A stretch of 64,000 nucleotides of DNA from Siphonodentalium dalli (Eukaryota; Mollusca; Scaphopoda; Gadilida; Siphonodentaliidae), in the NCBI GenBank assembly GCA_032622095.1, contig CP136062.1, positions 40,858,918 through 40,922,917 on the forward strand, given 5' to 3'. The position numbers and the translations under genes are program-made. Below, in pieces: positions 30,533-43,429 of this stretch (position 1 is the stretch's first letter; each line of letters opens with the position of its first letter). The notes beneath the pieces were generated by a model, which was not told where the DNA came from, did not search any database, and saw nothing but the letters and a program-made list of their open reading frames with translations.

Positions 30533-31975
30533 TTAAGTTGATGATCAATAGTTGCCAAAAATATGTACGCCAAGTTGTGATGATGGGATTTGTGTGCAAA
30601 GACGAACCCATGAATTAGGTTTCCATATTAAAGATACTCGGCCTACCGATGGTCATTATTAAACTTATATCACAAGAGGAAGGCATTGTTCCGCTCCACA
30701 TCCGTTTACCGATTCTGGGATAGGGACCCACCCCATCCAAACTGCTCCAAATGACTATTTTACTCAGTTTTCCTTATCTATATTTTGCTATCAATGTTCC
30801 TTATCATGATTATAGAAGCATTCCTACTTTTATATACCAACAGCACTGTAAAGTTTAAAAACAATTCTCCAATAAATGTGGGCTGTAGGGTATGCTGATG
30901 GATTGACATTTTAAATCCAAGATGGCTGCAGGTGCCCATGTTTGTTTTAAACAAATTTTGGGGAACAATGGAGGCTCCCATTTAGAGGTCACGTCGAAGA
31001 TCCATATTTTCATAAAAAATCATTCAAATTTGACAGCTCCCATCTGTAGGTGATCCTCGACCCATATACCGAATATCGTTGAAATCGGTCAAAGTTTGTT
31101 TTAACACATTTGTTTTATTTGATTACAGATTTTAATAGTCTATTTTTATTTAAAGAGTTAAAGGTACTCAATCCGAAATGTCTATTTCCTTGGCATCGGC
31201 AGTAAAAGATATTTGATCCGAGTCGATGAACCGACCCATCAAAGCTCAGAGTGATCAGATCTCGATGTTTGAATTTTATTATTTAAATTTTTGTTGGTGG
31301 CCCAGTAAATAGTCGACGAGAAGACTTCTCTGAACAAATTGCGGATGAAGATGGATAACTCTAAAATCAAGTGAATATTTTGTGTCAGATATTTGACAAG
31401 AACATTTTTTGGGCAATTGTATACTATAGTTGACTGTGATTTACAATATTTTTGGGCAATTACTCGATTCTTATAACTGAAGCGGCATTTAAAAAAAATT
31501 GTTGTTGTTGGAATCTGATGATATCGGGACCATCGAATCGGATTGAGTACCTTTACGTGAAGAGTTTACATTTATTTGAAGAATCTATTATTGTGTTATG
31601 TTTTCATTTACATCTGGTTGATTAAATGATTTTAATAGAACTATTTAAATATGAGCCTTTCCATGCCAATGTGCAATTATAGATCCTTGGTTAAAACATT
31701 TAGCAAGCTGACATTTTTATTACCCCTTGGTGTCATTCCTCATTATTAACTGCTGGTGAACTCAACTCACCCTACCAAGAGTTAAGTGCATACATATTAC
31801 ATAATAGAAGCATTATTAAAACCTTAAAACCTTTTGTCCCATTATTTTGAAGAAAAATGACTCTAGGAAAAAAATTACAAGGCCAGGAAAAATGTGTAAG
31901 CATGGCTGCAGAACCAACCACCGCCCCGCCTAGTGTTCGGAAAACAATTGCAGACCCCACCCCTGACGTATACAT
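30533..31975. other. unannotated AT-rich stretch between inverted repeats
   Basis: No gene or distinctive repeat seen. A phrase like AATCCGAAATGTC / AATCGGATTGAGTACCTTTA near 31170 and 31530 hints at a weak inverted repeat delimiting about 31160-31555. Confidence 0.4.
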
Positions 31976-31979
31976 AATT

Positions 31980-32880
31980 ATACCCCCACTTTCGAAGAAA
32001 ATGGGGGGTATACTGGATTGATTGCGTCTGTCCGTCCGTCCGTCCGTCACGCTTTCTCCCTCCGTGCGTCCGTCCATCCGTCCGTCCGTCCAACTTCATA
32101 ACTCGAACAACTATGAACCGATTGCTATAATTTTTCGTATGCAATGTCCTTAGGACTACCTCTCCACATGATACTAATTGCGGTCGGTCCGACTTTTTTT
32201 TTTTTCAAGTTACACCTCATTTTCGACTTATTTTTTTGTACTTTTTCGGATGATATCTCAATTTTGGATTCTTTAATTGCAAATACCTTTTTTATGTGGA
32301 TCAGTCATATCAAGGTACAGGTTGAGTTCGAATTTGAGTTTGATCCGATGATTTTTCCAAGAGTTATTGACTTTTTTCGACTTAGAAAATTCAATTTTCT
32401 TCTTTTTTCTTTGGTTTCCGGATGATAACTCAAGTCTGGACTGTTCAATTGAAAATTCCGTATTTTTTTTGTGAGTCATTGATATTAAAATACAGGTCAA
32501 GTTCGAATTTGAGTTTGATCGGATGATTTTTCCAAGAGTTATGGACTTTTTTCGACTTAGAAAATTCAATTTTCTTCTTTTTTCTTTGGTTTTCGGATGA
32601 TAACTCAAGTTTGGACTGTTCAGTTGAAAATTCCGTTTTTTGTGAGTCATTGATATTCAAATACAGGTCAAATTCGAATTTGAGTTTGATCCGATGATTT
32701 TTCTCATAGTTATGGGCTTTTCGACTTGGAAAATTCAATTTTTCTTGTTTTTCATTGGTTTCCGGATGATCTTGCGACACCATATCGATATTATTAATCC
32801 AAATTTTTCTTTAAAATTAAAAATCTTTTTTTGTTGGGTTTACGGATAATGCGGGTTGAATTTGCCACGGTGGGGGTATG
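31980..32880. repeat. interspersed repeat with TCCG tract and ~155-bp tandem core
   Basis: The outer ends are inverted (ATACCCCCACTTTCG on the left, GGTGGGGGTATG on the right). A (TCCG)n-type tract lies at 32028-32092. From 32280 to 32790 a ~155-bp unit (TACAGGTCAAGTTCGAATTT, TTTTTCCAAGAGTTATGGAC, CCGGATGATAACTCAAG) is repeated more than three times. The same unit occurs inverted at 62800-63180. Confidence 0.8.
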
Positions 32881-32964
32881 CTAGCACTCGAGTGCACACC
32901 TCTTGTTCCATCACAGAATACAATACATATGTACAACGTCGCAACTGTTATTGTCGTCGAACAA

Positions 32965-33413
32965 ACTAGGCGTACATAGACTGACGAGTGGGGTGTCCAA
33001 ATAAATACTCTCTACTTTCAAATTGTGAATACACTCGAGCCAAGGGCATGTCCATATACGTTACACACATAACGGCCTTTCCGTTGAAATATAGTGGGAT
33101 TTCCGACAGATGCTGGATATGTGTTAAAATGACATTTGAAGAGGGAATTGTTGCGAGAAAATTATTTTCTGAAGTGATCAAAGGCCGTTTTTATCTATTA
33201 AACAGCGTCTTTTGCTCAAATGGAGCCCGCTTACGATCGGCAAATGTGTATGTACAATATATAATTACATTTATAGATGTGGTGCAACCGTGTGTCCGTC
33301 TGAAACCTGGATTTTGTGGTGTTGTTTTGATATTTCTGTCACATTTACGTTCTAAAAACAGCATTTTTCGTCTTTTCGAAAACAACTTCCGATTTAATGT
33401 TTGTACGGTTTAT
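32965..33413 (+). repeat. ~450-bp repeat, inverted partner at 30076-30532
   Basis: The frame at 32988-33509 (173 codons, containing SGISDRCWICVKMTFEEGI and VYVQYIITFIDVVQPCVRLK) is alignable with the frame in the partner. The 3-base difference keeps the frame. No homology is recognised, so I annotate it as a repeat rather than a gene. Confidence 0.8.
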
Positions 33414-33722
33414 CGCCGACAGAAACGTCCCAATTCGAGTAGTAAATATTTACAATTTAGCGTAGTTCCGACAATGTTTTCTATGGAGTGGTACGGTCGA
33501 TTTGCTTGAGATTTTCGGTGATGTTAGTAGAATGCTACATTCCTCCAGTTGGCATAGCACTTGAATACTAACTTATCAGTTTCACGCACCCGATCAAGTC
33601 CATAATATGTCTTTAATGTTCAACTTGGAACTATATTTTGCCACGGAATTATATTAATGACTAATACCGGTGTTACCGTAACGCGACATAGTAGATGTTG
33701 TCGGGTGTTTTGTTAACTCTCT

Positions 33723-33726
<4 letters not shown>

Positions 33727-33797
<71 letters not shown>
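33727..33797. repeat. (CT)n microsatellite
   Basis: About 70 bp of nearly uninterrupted CT dinucleotides. Confidence 0.97.
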
Positions 33798-33799
<2 letters not shown>

Positions 33800-33800
<1 letters not shown>

Positions 33801-35485
33801 TGCAATTCTCCAAAGCAAATGCTTGAAACCATTGCTTCATCGTCAAGGGCCTGGCGACATGGTGAGATGGGGGTTTCTCACATTTTTTGTCAACATTTTG
33901 AACGGTTTGAAATTTACTGCCTGACACATCATTATAGTTGGAAATTTCACAGCACAATAATGTTGAATTTATTCTCTTAGTTTGATTTTATAACCAGTAA
34001 TAATTGGGGGATTTGTTGTTTTTAGACCAACCGTCGTCTATTTTCTTACCCTTGGTCAAAAAGTTTGACTGACATGGCCATTAGTTTGAAACTAAGGGGG
34101 TGTCAGGTTGGAAATTGCAAACAGTGTGAAAGCGTGTGGTATATAATTTGGAACATTTCAACACAGGGGATGGGTGCAAATAGATTTACGCAAACTTAAT
34201 AGTTGGTTCACGTTCAAGGTGGTAGGGTAAAAACGTATGCGTGTGAACAGTGCATGCATGTAGTGACTCTAACAGAGCATCATTTAATAGTATGAACGTT
34301 GCTTGATTCGGATAGAGAATCGTTTACTGTTGCGAACTAATTACGTTCGTGATTTAAACCTACAACGAGATGACATCTTCTTTTGATAGCACCCATCATG
34401 TGACTGGCAGTTAGCCTTAAATAAACGACATCGTTACAACCGCGATCAATACTTATTTAATTGCTCTCATAGCCCGAACAACAATATTCTTGTTGCACAA
34501 AAGCTCTACCCATGCCACTCATTACTACGTTTTTTTTGTGTGTGAAACAAATGTGACACTATACGACCGTGGTATATCAACTCATGCCATGAAGTTGCAC
34601 TGATCAGTGTCAATGACCCCGTAGCAGTCGTCAAAATGGTTTCAATGGACCTTTCCACAGCTGTCAATCAAATAGTTATTAGCGGATATTTTCGACCAAT
34701 CAGCGACTGAGCCGGCCAATGGTTGCATTGAAAGTTCTGCTGCCATTTTTCTTCACTCCAATTTAGATATCCATGCTATATTTAAACAACTGTTTTGTTG
34801 TCAAATCATAATATACTGAGATTTATATTTGCAACATGATTTTACAAATTTATCCGTGATTATAACAATGTTTTTCATTTAGCATGACACTTGTCATAAT
34901 TTTCACATTTAATCAGGGGGGGGGGGGTCAGGAAAAAAATTACGGATACAAGGTGGAAATTTTGTGTTTTTCAGTTTTCGGGACCCACCACCCCGGGAGC
35001 GTAAGTTTTTTCCACCCAGGCCTGGGACACCCACCGGGACCGTAAGTTTTTTCCACCCAGGTATGGGACACCCACCCCCAAAATTGATGAAAATCTTGTA
35101 AATTCTACTAAATAATGTGTTGTTGGCAGGGTAAGGGTCTCGCATTGTGTCTGCACCGGAACTGAGAGAACGCTGATCAAGAACACCCACAACAAATAAA
35201 CAAACAAAGCACATGGCTGAAAATTTGCCAACAAAACTAGTGACAAAACCTTTAAAATCCCAAATATTTATGGTTATAAAGGTAAAATACCAATTTAACA
35301 GGATAGTTGTGTCCCTTATTAGCAATAGGTTAAAATATGTGCATGTGTAAGGTGAAAACACCAACAATTTGATTAAATAAACACAAATTTGATTTTGAGA
35401 TAGTGCAAATTCTTTATGGATTGCACATCTACTTGATACTCCATCGCCCTCAATGTGATGAGGATTATGTGGAGGCTACATCTAC
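33800..35485. other. no gene recognised
   Basis: AT-rich sequence. A G-run and a twofold GTAAGTTTTTTCCACCCAGG repeat lie at 34917-35085; similar G-run sequence (AAAAAAATTAC.GGATACAAGG) recurs at about 37845-37885 and 61845-61880. Frames on the minus strand around 34909-35367 are produced by this repeat. Confidence 0.5.
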
Positions 35486-35489
35486 TTGA

Positions 35490-35566
35490 TTGGGTGGGAT
35501 TCGAACCGCAGCCCATGATGGCGAGCGCGCCTTGTGACTCAAAGTCCGACGTCAATACCACCCGGC
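35490..35566 (-). repeat. tRNA-derived SINE head
   Basis: The minus strand carries GGTTCGAATCC, a perfect pol III B box, preceded by GGTATTGACGTCGGACTTTG as the degenerate A-box side. A near-identical block lies on the plus strand at 36681-36756. The cloverleaf is not complete, so it is a SINE head rather than a tRNA gene. Confidence 0.65.
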
Positions 35567-35569
35567 TAG

Positions 35570-36440
35570 ACCCGAAGCCACGACAACTAGTTTTCACGGC
35601 TGGCTCAACCAATTTTCGTAGCTGGTTATCTAGCTACGCCGGCTCAGTCGCGACATTCGTGGCTGACGAAATATGGCAGCTCAGTCGGCTGAGACGTTAT
35701 CATTCAGCGTATTTCGTTTCAGAAATTGTCCTAATCCCCGGTTATAGACACCCGCTAGTTTTGGCGTTTGTTGTGAACCCGTAGAAGTCCAGACCACGTG
35801 CAATCTTTTGGTGTTGGGCTTTTCCATTATGGCGAAGTACATGAAGGAGTCAGTAAAGGACTGGCAGGGATTACTAATTATATGTAGTTTCCCATCTATA
35901 TAATCGGTATAAGCTACATTGGGACTTCTGTCGACTTCAGACGGCTATATCATCACTGGCATCTTGCGATATATGCTTTCATCATTTGATGCTGAATCCG
36001 ATAGTATTGATATATAGAGGATATCACATGAGTTTCTATTTTATACGGAATTTATCAACCGAGTTCACTAAATTCGATTTGAGCCGAGGTTTACCGAGGC
36101 TCAAATAGAATTTAGAGGACGAGGTTGATAAATTACGTATAAAATAGGACGAGTGTGAGATACCTTTTATCACATGATCAAATAAACCCGAAGCAACGCG
36201 AAATATTCATCGAAAACAACAATCATAAACTACAGCGATCGCAAGTTATTTGAAGAACGCCGTGACGTCATCGCACGCGTTGATATTAAACGTGTCTATT
36301 ACCGATAATTATGAAACTGCTGTTATGGCCAAATTATGTGATAAATAATATTTCAAACTATTTTCTATTCTCTTCTATGGGTTATGTGCATATATTGACA
36401 AATGTCAGCGATGTCTGAGACTGAGTCGTGTCGAACTAAA
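35570..36440 (+). repeat. dispersed repeat, inverted partner at 18590-19140
   Basis: Contains the complement of the earlier copy over its outer parts. The central ~320 bp (36020-36340) is absent from the earlier copy and includes a local inverted repeat (TTATACGGAATTTATCAACC against GTTGATAAATTACGTATAAA), so it looks like a later insertion. Confidence 0.7.
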
Positions 36441-36680
36441 CAATTTATACTTTAAATATGGCTGGCGGCGGCTTGTAGCCAATATGGATGCCGGCGGTAT
36501 GCGATGGCGGCTTCGGGCTCTACACATGGCCACCGAAGCAACCCCAAAAAGGAAGCTCAAATGGCCGCTGTATTCTGACGTCGCACTTAGGAAACTACAT
36601 GTATATGCACATTTTAAGGTCTCTTTAGTATATATATAGGAGATAGAGCACAGTACAGTGGCCATTTGAGCTTCTGGTCG

Positions 36681-36756
36681 TGTGGTATTGACGTCGGACT
36701 TTGAGTCGCAAGGCGTGCTCGCCGTCATGGGACGGGGTTCGAATCCCACCCAATCC
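36681..36756 (+). repeat. tRNA-derived SINE head, second copy
   Basis: TGGTATTGACGTCGGACTTT and GGGGTTCGAATCCCACCC, matching the minus-strand copy at 35490-35566. The two SINE heads face opposite ways around the 35.6-36.4 kb repeat. Confidence 0.65.
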
Positions 36757-36924
36757 AAAAAACTTGCACCGTCTCAAAAATTAAATTTGTTTCTAAAAAT
36801 AGGCACCTGGTGTGTTGTATAGTCACAAGCCTGTTTTAAGGGCCAGCTCGGCTCGGCATGTTTCTGAGGCAATAAATATAACATTGGTACTGTGCTATAT
36901 CTCCTATATAAATAAACACAGTTC

Positions 36925-37895
36925 CAGTCCTATCCATATGGTGAAATCACTGGTGAGCAATGAGGAGCTCCCCTTAAAATCATTCTAGGCGAGTGGCGAG
37001 TAGCTCTCCTACAAAATTTCGAGGCGAGTAGTATCCCAGCAGGAGATGCCAAAGGCATCTCCCGAAGGCCTGAGGGGGGGGGAGTACGGGAGGGGTCAGG
37101 GGGCCTCCCCGGGAAAGTTTTAAAATTAGATGCTCTGAGATTGAATCTGGAGCCTTTTAATGCTCCAATCAGTGAACAACACGTTATTATGTGACTTAAG
37201 TCACTGTAGTCATGTATCGACATCGACCATTTACTTCGAGTGTTTTTTTGTCTTTTTGACAGCAAATCAATCTAATGAATGGGTCATACATGTACTTTAC
37301 CGGTATTTATTTAATAGTACTAGGGTTTCCAGTGGGATTTCAAGGAATGAGGGAACCAAGAACTGCAATATGAATTTCTATGTTAGTTACTATTTATGTA
37401 TTTTGTTGTTTTGATGTTACATTATTTATGTTGTATACAGTTGTATACAGTTTTATATGTTATATCTCACTGTGACCACTCATGACATACTTCCGGTATT
37501 CACTCAAAACACGCAGGTATCCTCTATTTATAATAAGTTAAAAAAAAAACATGATAAACTATGAGAAAAGATGAGAATGGATTTTATTTTTCATTGCAAT
37601 TTTTTTCCTCGACCAAAACCGGACCCACCCCATGGTTTCAACTGTTAAAGGGAGAATTTGTGGACAAAAAATTAAAATATAGAGCCCCCTCACTTGCATA
37701 AGGCTATAACATGCACTACTATATGAATCTGATTGTTTCAATTCATTTTGAAGCTGTAATTTGTCTTAGAAATGATTTTGGAAAAAATTGCATGACATCA
37801 GAAACAATCTGCATTCCGGGCTCGGGGACACCCACCCACCCGGTCCTTGTATCCTGTAATTTTTTTCCGACCCCCCCCCCCTGATTTAATGGCAA
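36925..37895 (+). repeat. dispersed repeat, inverted partner at 61840-63930
   Basis: Shared blocks, inverted between copies, include GGAGATGCC..AGGCATCTCC, GATGCTCTGAGATTGAATCT, TAGGGTTTCCAGTGGGA, ACTTCCGGTATTCACTC, CCACCCCATGGTTTCAACTG and GCATTCCGGGCTCG. The partner is split by a ~1.1-kb insertion. Confidence 0.8.
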
Positions 37896-38039
37896 AACGA
37901 ATGTGTGTTCTCTGGTTTAGATATATTAAAGAGTTCAGGGATCTGCCTGTCTGTTCTGATCTGTTTGCGATTTTTCTTTTAGTGCGAACACTGACATGGG
38001 CAATATGAGGATTCATTGGTGTCCAGTTGTTATAGTAAA

Positions 38040-38410
38040 ACCGAATCCAATTTTGTTTTAGACTTGAATTTTTTTAGACTTAGATTGAAACTTTTAAACT
38101 TTTTTAAATTTAAAATTTGAATTTTCTTTTTAGATTTTTAGATTGAAACTTCTTGCTCAAAATTTTGAAATTTTTAAAAAATAAAATCTAAAAATAAAAT
38201 ATAAAAATAAAATTAAATTAAATTTTTAAATTAAATCTAAAAAAAGTTTAAAAGTTTCAATCTAAAAGTCTAAAAAGAAAATTAAAAACTTAGAATTTTT
38301 TTTAAATTCGATTTAATTTATTTTTAATTTAAAAAAATATATATAATTTTTTTGTTCAACAGCAGATCAGAGATAAATCTAAAAATTTAATTTAAATAAA
38401 ACTTTTTTAA
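38040..38410. repeat. very AT-rich region with internal inverted repeat
   Basis: TTAGATTGAAACTTTTAAAC (near 38080) pairs with GTTTAAAAGTTTCAATCTAA (near 38250). The block is almost pure A/T, built from shuffled AAATTTAAA-type words. Confidence 0.7.
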
Positions 38411-38929
38411 ATCAAACTGTTTAAGATATCAAAATTTGCACGAATCATATACATGAGTCTGTTTCAGATAGTTAACAAAAGGGCAAGTGCTGATGTGTTC
38501 ACTTCGGAAGTCTATCTCGGGTGATAGATAATATTTATGTGGATAAAGTATTTTTACCAGTGGGCGTTACTACCGCTGTGGGTCTGGCCTCTGTGGAAAG
38601 CTACATTAACACATGACTTAAATATCGATTTGGGTCATTGAATTTTTAAGTGTGTGAATCCCGAAGGCGATCGCAGTGAGTGCGCGTACATGATCGGCTT
38701 GCAGTGACATACATGTAGGTGATTCGTCGCTTTTTATGAAGTGGATGCTACAGTTATTGGTTGATGAACATCGGAAACGTTCGTGTAAACCGTATATAGT
38801 GATTTGTACTAATTCTTACGGGAGCTATTTGTGTGAATGCAGATGGTGTGTTATTCAAACACGAGAGTCGCATATAGCTAACGTTTGCTATTCAGGGAGT
38901 CTCAATAAATAATCATTTGGTCCTGCATT

Positions 38930-39330
38930 GATTCTAAGTGAAGAACCACTTGGTTAGTTCAGAACCTACTGGTTTAAAAACTGGTTCCATCGTGTGGAAC
39001 CAATAACCGTATTCAGAACCTACTGGTTACAAATACGAGACAAACGTTCAGAATCATCGGTTCTGGTATTTGGTTACGAGCGAATAATAATTTATTTCCC
39101 AAATAGGTTCTATTTAAGTAACCAAAAGTCGTGCTCACAACCTACTGGTTCACAAACTGGTTCACCACGGGGAGTCAAATAAAGAATTATTTGGTTATTA
39201 TGTTGGTTCCAACTGGTCTAGAGGCAACTGATACTATATATGACTACCATGAACCAAATGGTTCACTACTTTGGTTACAAGTACGGGACAAGCTGAAGGA
39301 CCAATGGAAACCAGTTGGTTACAAATAATT
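38930..39330. repeat. degenerate GAACC..TGGTT repeat
   Basis: Words such as GAACCTACTGGTT, AACTGGTTCC, CCAAATGGTTCA and CCAGTTGGTTACAAAT recur in both orientations. It could be a decayed satellite or subterminal transposon sequence. Confidence 0.55.
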
Positions 39331-39844
39331 ATAAGAGTGTATGTTGAGCTGTGCTGCACAGAATTGAAAACCCACTTGCCAAAATTTATGTTAGATTTGG
39401 AAATAAAAATATGTTTACTGTACACTAATTGTTAGAGCTTACCTTTTGCTGTTACGGAACGATATTTCATAAGTACGAAAATAATGAAATACTTTCGTCA
39501 CCTAACTTCGTCTTGAATGTCGATCTATTGAGCGCTTTTATTAATTAGCTTTCTGACTCATGCTTTCAGTCTCCATTTGGGGTAAAAAAAAGTTTAGCCA
39601 AAAGTTTAGCCAAATGAAATTTTTATTAGCCAAATTCGAAAAATATTAGCCATTGGCTAATTTGGCTACCGACAGCGTGAACACTGGCTGTGCATGACTA
39701 GGTGTCATCTGGTGCGTCCAAGAGGGAGCGGCAAGTGATTTGCTATCGGTAGTGGATAAAGTGATACAAACCTGAGTTAAAATTAACTTCCACACAAAGA
39801 ATGGCGTGCATGGGTTTTCATGAGACACAAACACTATGCTGCAT

Positions 39845-40480
39845 GGCCACTAAAATCATCCTAATTAGACGCCACGCGGGCGGTTCGTGCTGCTCGCTTC
39901 ATTGGCGGCGAACATAATCGGCGATGGTGAGATATTGAGGGTTAATTGCCAGGGTTTGTTGGGCAATATTCCTTATTACTTCATGAATCTAGTCCATATT
40001 AGTTCCGCTATTATATATTTTGTGGAGTTCTTTGTGGTACGATTGCGACAATATTGAAATTCTGGAAAGTTAGGGGTTAATAGCGACACCACTGTGGGGC
40101 CGCGGCCCCCGTCCATGAATGGACGGGTTTTGATGTGAACCCACCCCAATGGTTTGGCCACTAAAATCACCCCTGACGGCCCATGGGCGGTCTTGTCTGG
40201 TTTGCTTCATCGCGACAAACACACCGTGATGTCGGTATTTCAAGTGTTAATTGCCTGCCATGGCTTTGGTGGGCGATTCTCACTTTTTCTTTCGTCTGCA
40301 AGTAATGTCAATGTGGATACCATATTGAAATTCTGGAATGTTAGGGGGTTAGGGGGTTAATAGGGGGTTAATATCGTCACACTCCTGCGTGGCCGCGGCC
40401 CCAAACGGTGCGTGTATGCGTATTCCTGAAACCTGTACTGTTCTGGTCTCTAAAATCCCGCCAAAACATCATGCGGCCGG
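39845..40480. repeat. ~285-bp tandem duplication with a third decayed copy
   Basis: GGCCACTAAAATCA ... ATATTGAAATTCTGGAA.GTTAGGGG ... GGCCGCGGCCCC is repeated from about 39845, from about 40155, and partially from about 40435 (CTAAAATCCCGCC). Non-coding. Confidence 0.75.
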
Positions 40481-41133
40481 TCTGGGCTGATTCGGATCCT
40501 AGCAGTTGCGGGCGGTTTTTAGTCATGACACCCTGTCAATATATTTGGGGTGTTATTATGTGATTCTGGGTTGGAATAATACGATTTCATTGATAACAAA
40601 GAAAAGTAAAATTCATTTCGAGCTAACATTTACTCCGCGATGCCCATGCGAAATCTATTGGCACAGGGTAAGTGAACATTTAGCGTATTATATATCTCGC
40701 CGTTGGGCGAAATGAATGTGTTTACGTCATGACGATCAAATGTCGCATCCCAAAGATGCATGGTTTCGCATGCTGGTCTCGATATCTATGTATGATAAAT
40801 AGGTCAGGACAATAAGGAATTGAATTAGAGCAGTCGAGTGTGTCTCATCTCATTGTTATGTTATTCGGAAATGTAGATGTGTTCAGTAGGAGGACCGTAT
40901 AACAATGTCAGGTACTTTATTACTGCGAGAGCTCGATGACTTCCCACACGGAATCAACAAAATAAATATATAAGAATGTCCAGAAATATATCATATCTGG
41001 TAATCGTTTCTAATGACCGTCATTGCGTTCCATTTTCAATATTTTATGTCACGTTGTACTTATAATTTAGTTGTCATAATGATTTTAATTCGCAGTAATC
41101 TAATCAATCACACTTTCTCTAGATCAACGGGCT

Positions 41134-41272
41134 CTGTCACGCAGTCGACGGGTGGGGCCTTGTCACACAGTCGACGGGTGGGGGCTTGTCACACAGTCGA
41201 TGGGTGGGGCCTTGTCACACATTCGACGGGTGGGACTCTGTCACACAGTCGGCGGGTGGGGCTCTGCTCCTG
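41134..41272. repeat. ~27-bp minisatellite, five copies
   Basis: Unit TGTCACACAGTCGACGGGTG followed by GGGCCT or a variant. Confidence 0.85.
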
Positions 41273-41880
41273 AGACCCCACAATAAATAAATAAAATAAT
41301 AAATTCATAACTCTGGGCCATCCCAGGACATAACCAAGGATTTAAAATGGTTAAAATTTTATTGCATCCTGATTTGATTCCAGAGGGTGGGGGCAGCATA
41401 TTTGAAGGACATTTTACAATATGTCACAATGTTAGATCTGGGTTCTTCTGAAATTTGATACCTAAAACTATATTTTGTGTTCTTCCAACAAATCAAATCC
41501 CGCAAGCACATAGGTGACATCTTATTTAATTCTTAATATTTCAATAGCCGTAGTCCTTAGTATTCGCACTTAAATGGGTGGTACATTGTCTTTGAGGAGG
41601 AAGTCTTCATATGACGAAATGTAGTCATTATATATAAATCGTGATGCTCGAAATTGGATACCTTCATGTTTCCTGTTACTTTCCTCTGTGCAAATTTAAA
41701 ATGCCACACTAAGGGACAAAACTTAAATTAGATAAAAAAAATGTATGGAATATTGTAATCTTGGACAGGTGGTTCAAGTTGTGTCCTATACGTTTCAGAA
41801 CATTTATCTGACGTGATGCCTTCTTCCGTGTGTAGACACCGGAGTTAGTGTCATAACAAGTCTATATATTATGGGTGAAA

Positions 41881-43304
41881 GGAAGGGTATTGTATTATTC
41901 ATCTTACATATGTCGCGTTGAAACATACTGAAGTACTAAAGTTATGACAAATTGCTATTGTTTTGGTCAGTGCTAATCTTTTCCAAAATTTATCAAAATT
42001 ATGTTGTATTTTTTAAGATATCCAACAGGTAAATCATTATTAATTTGTCAATTTTGAGTGTATCTCCCCAAATGTTGTCACATATTTGCAAACATCATCC
42101 ACATATCTATTTGTATTATAACGGATGTATTTGTAATACATACGGATCTAAAATCCGTATTATAGGAATACGGACCTAGCTCTGTACATGAATCGTAGCA
42201 AAAATTGTAAATAAAAACAAATAGCAGCACTTTTTCTAAACTATGCTTTATAGCGTTTATCAATGACAAACACAGAAGATCTCCGATCAAGTTATGGTCG
42301 GGCCAATGTTATATATTTACACACTAAGTGTTGTCATCACTAAATCCAGCATTCTGATTGGTCGGCGCCCACGTGACTAGTTGCAGTTATTTCTCGGTGA
42401 ATGCGTAACGCCTCATAAAACCAAGCTAATAACACCATCGATACGTCATTAGGTTTGGAAAGACGAACGCGTAATGCTTTGGGCGCATTTTGGCTCGCGC
42501 AGGATTGACTTAATACATCATCGGGTTTCAACATGAAGAGAAATTGTTCCTATTAACTTTTGCCAAGGGTGCTATTGGGTATTTTGGGCTGATCTTGTCA
42601 CGATACACTTTTCGATTTAAATATATTTACAAAAGCGGCTTTTTCGCTAAATGTATATAAATATAAGGATTAACTGTCATGTGGACTATTTTTATGGAGA
42701 TGTAACGGTGAGGTAAGTGGACATAACTTGTATGTAAAACCCTTCGATGGTGTTATTAGCTTGGTTTTATGAGGCGTTACGCATTCACCGAGAAATAACT
42801 GCAACTAGTCACGTGGGCGCCGACCAATCAGAATGCTGGATTTAGTGATGACAACACTTAGTGTGTAAATATATAACATTGGCCCGACCATAACTTGATC
42901 GGAGATCTTCTGTGTTTGTCATTGATAAACGCTATAAAGCATAGTTTAGAAAAAGTGCTGCTATTTGTTTTTATTTACAATTTTTGCTACGATTCATGTA
43001 CAGAGCTAGGTCCGTATTCCTATAATACGGATTTTAGATCCGTATGTATTACAAATACATCCGTTATAATACAAATAGATATGTGGATGATGTTTGCAAA
43101 TATGTGACAACATTTGGGGAGATACACTCAAAATTGACAAATTAATAATGATTTACCTGTTGGATATCTTAAAAAATACAACATAATTTTGATAAATTTT
43201 GGAAAAGATTAGCACTGACCAAAACAATAGCAATTTGTCATAACTTTAGTACTTCAGTATGTTTCAACGCGACATATGTAAGATGAATAATACAATACCC
43301 TTCC
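41881..43304. repeat. large inverted duplication, 561-bp arms
   Basis: Arm 41881-42441 and arm 42744-43304 are reverse complements with no length difference: matching words keep a constant coordinate sum (85185) throughout, including identical 70-codon frames on opposite strands. The 302-bp spacer is unique except for a 35-bp block (42663-42697) that is inverted at 43303-43337, making 42663-43337 look like a 675-bp terminal-repeat element. The frames themselves show no recognisable protein. Confidence 0.9.
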
Positions 43305-43429
43305 ATAAAAACAGTCCACATGACAGTTAATCCTTATGTAAACAAAAGCAAAAAACGTTACGTTTCCTGGCTTTTGTTTAGATCCGGATATGGTAAACAT
43401 AAAGAGCGTTATTTGTTACTGTTTTCCTG

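Noticed and set aside
35490-36756. Two tRNA-gene-like sequences
   Set aside because: Good B box, but no complete cloverleaf or acceptor stem could be drawn; near-identical copies in opposite orientation point to SINE heads.
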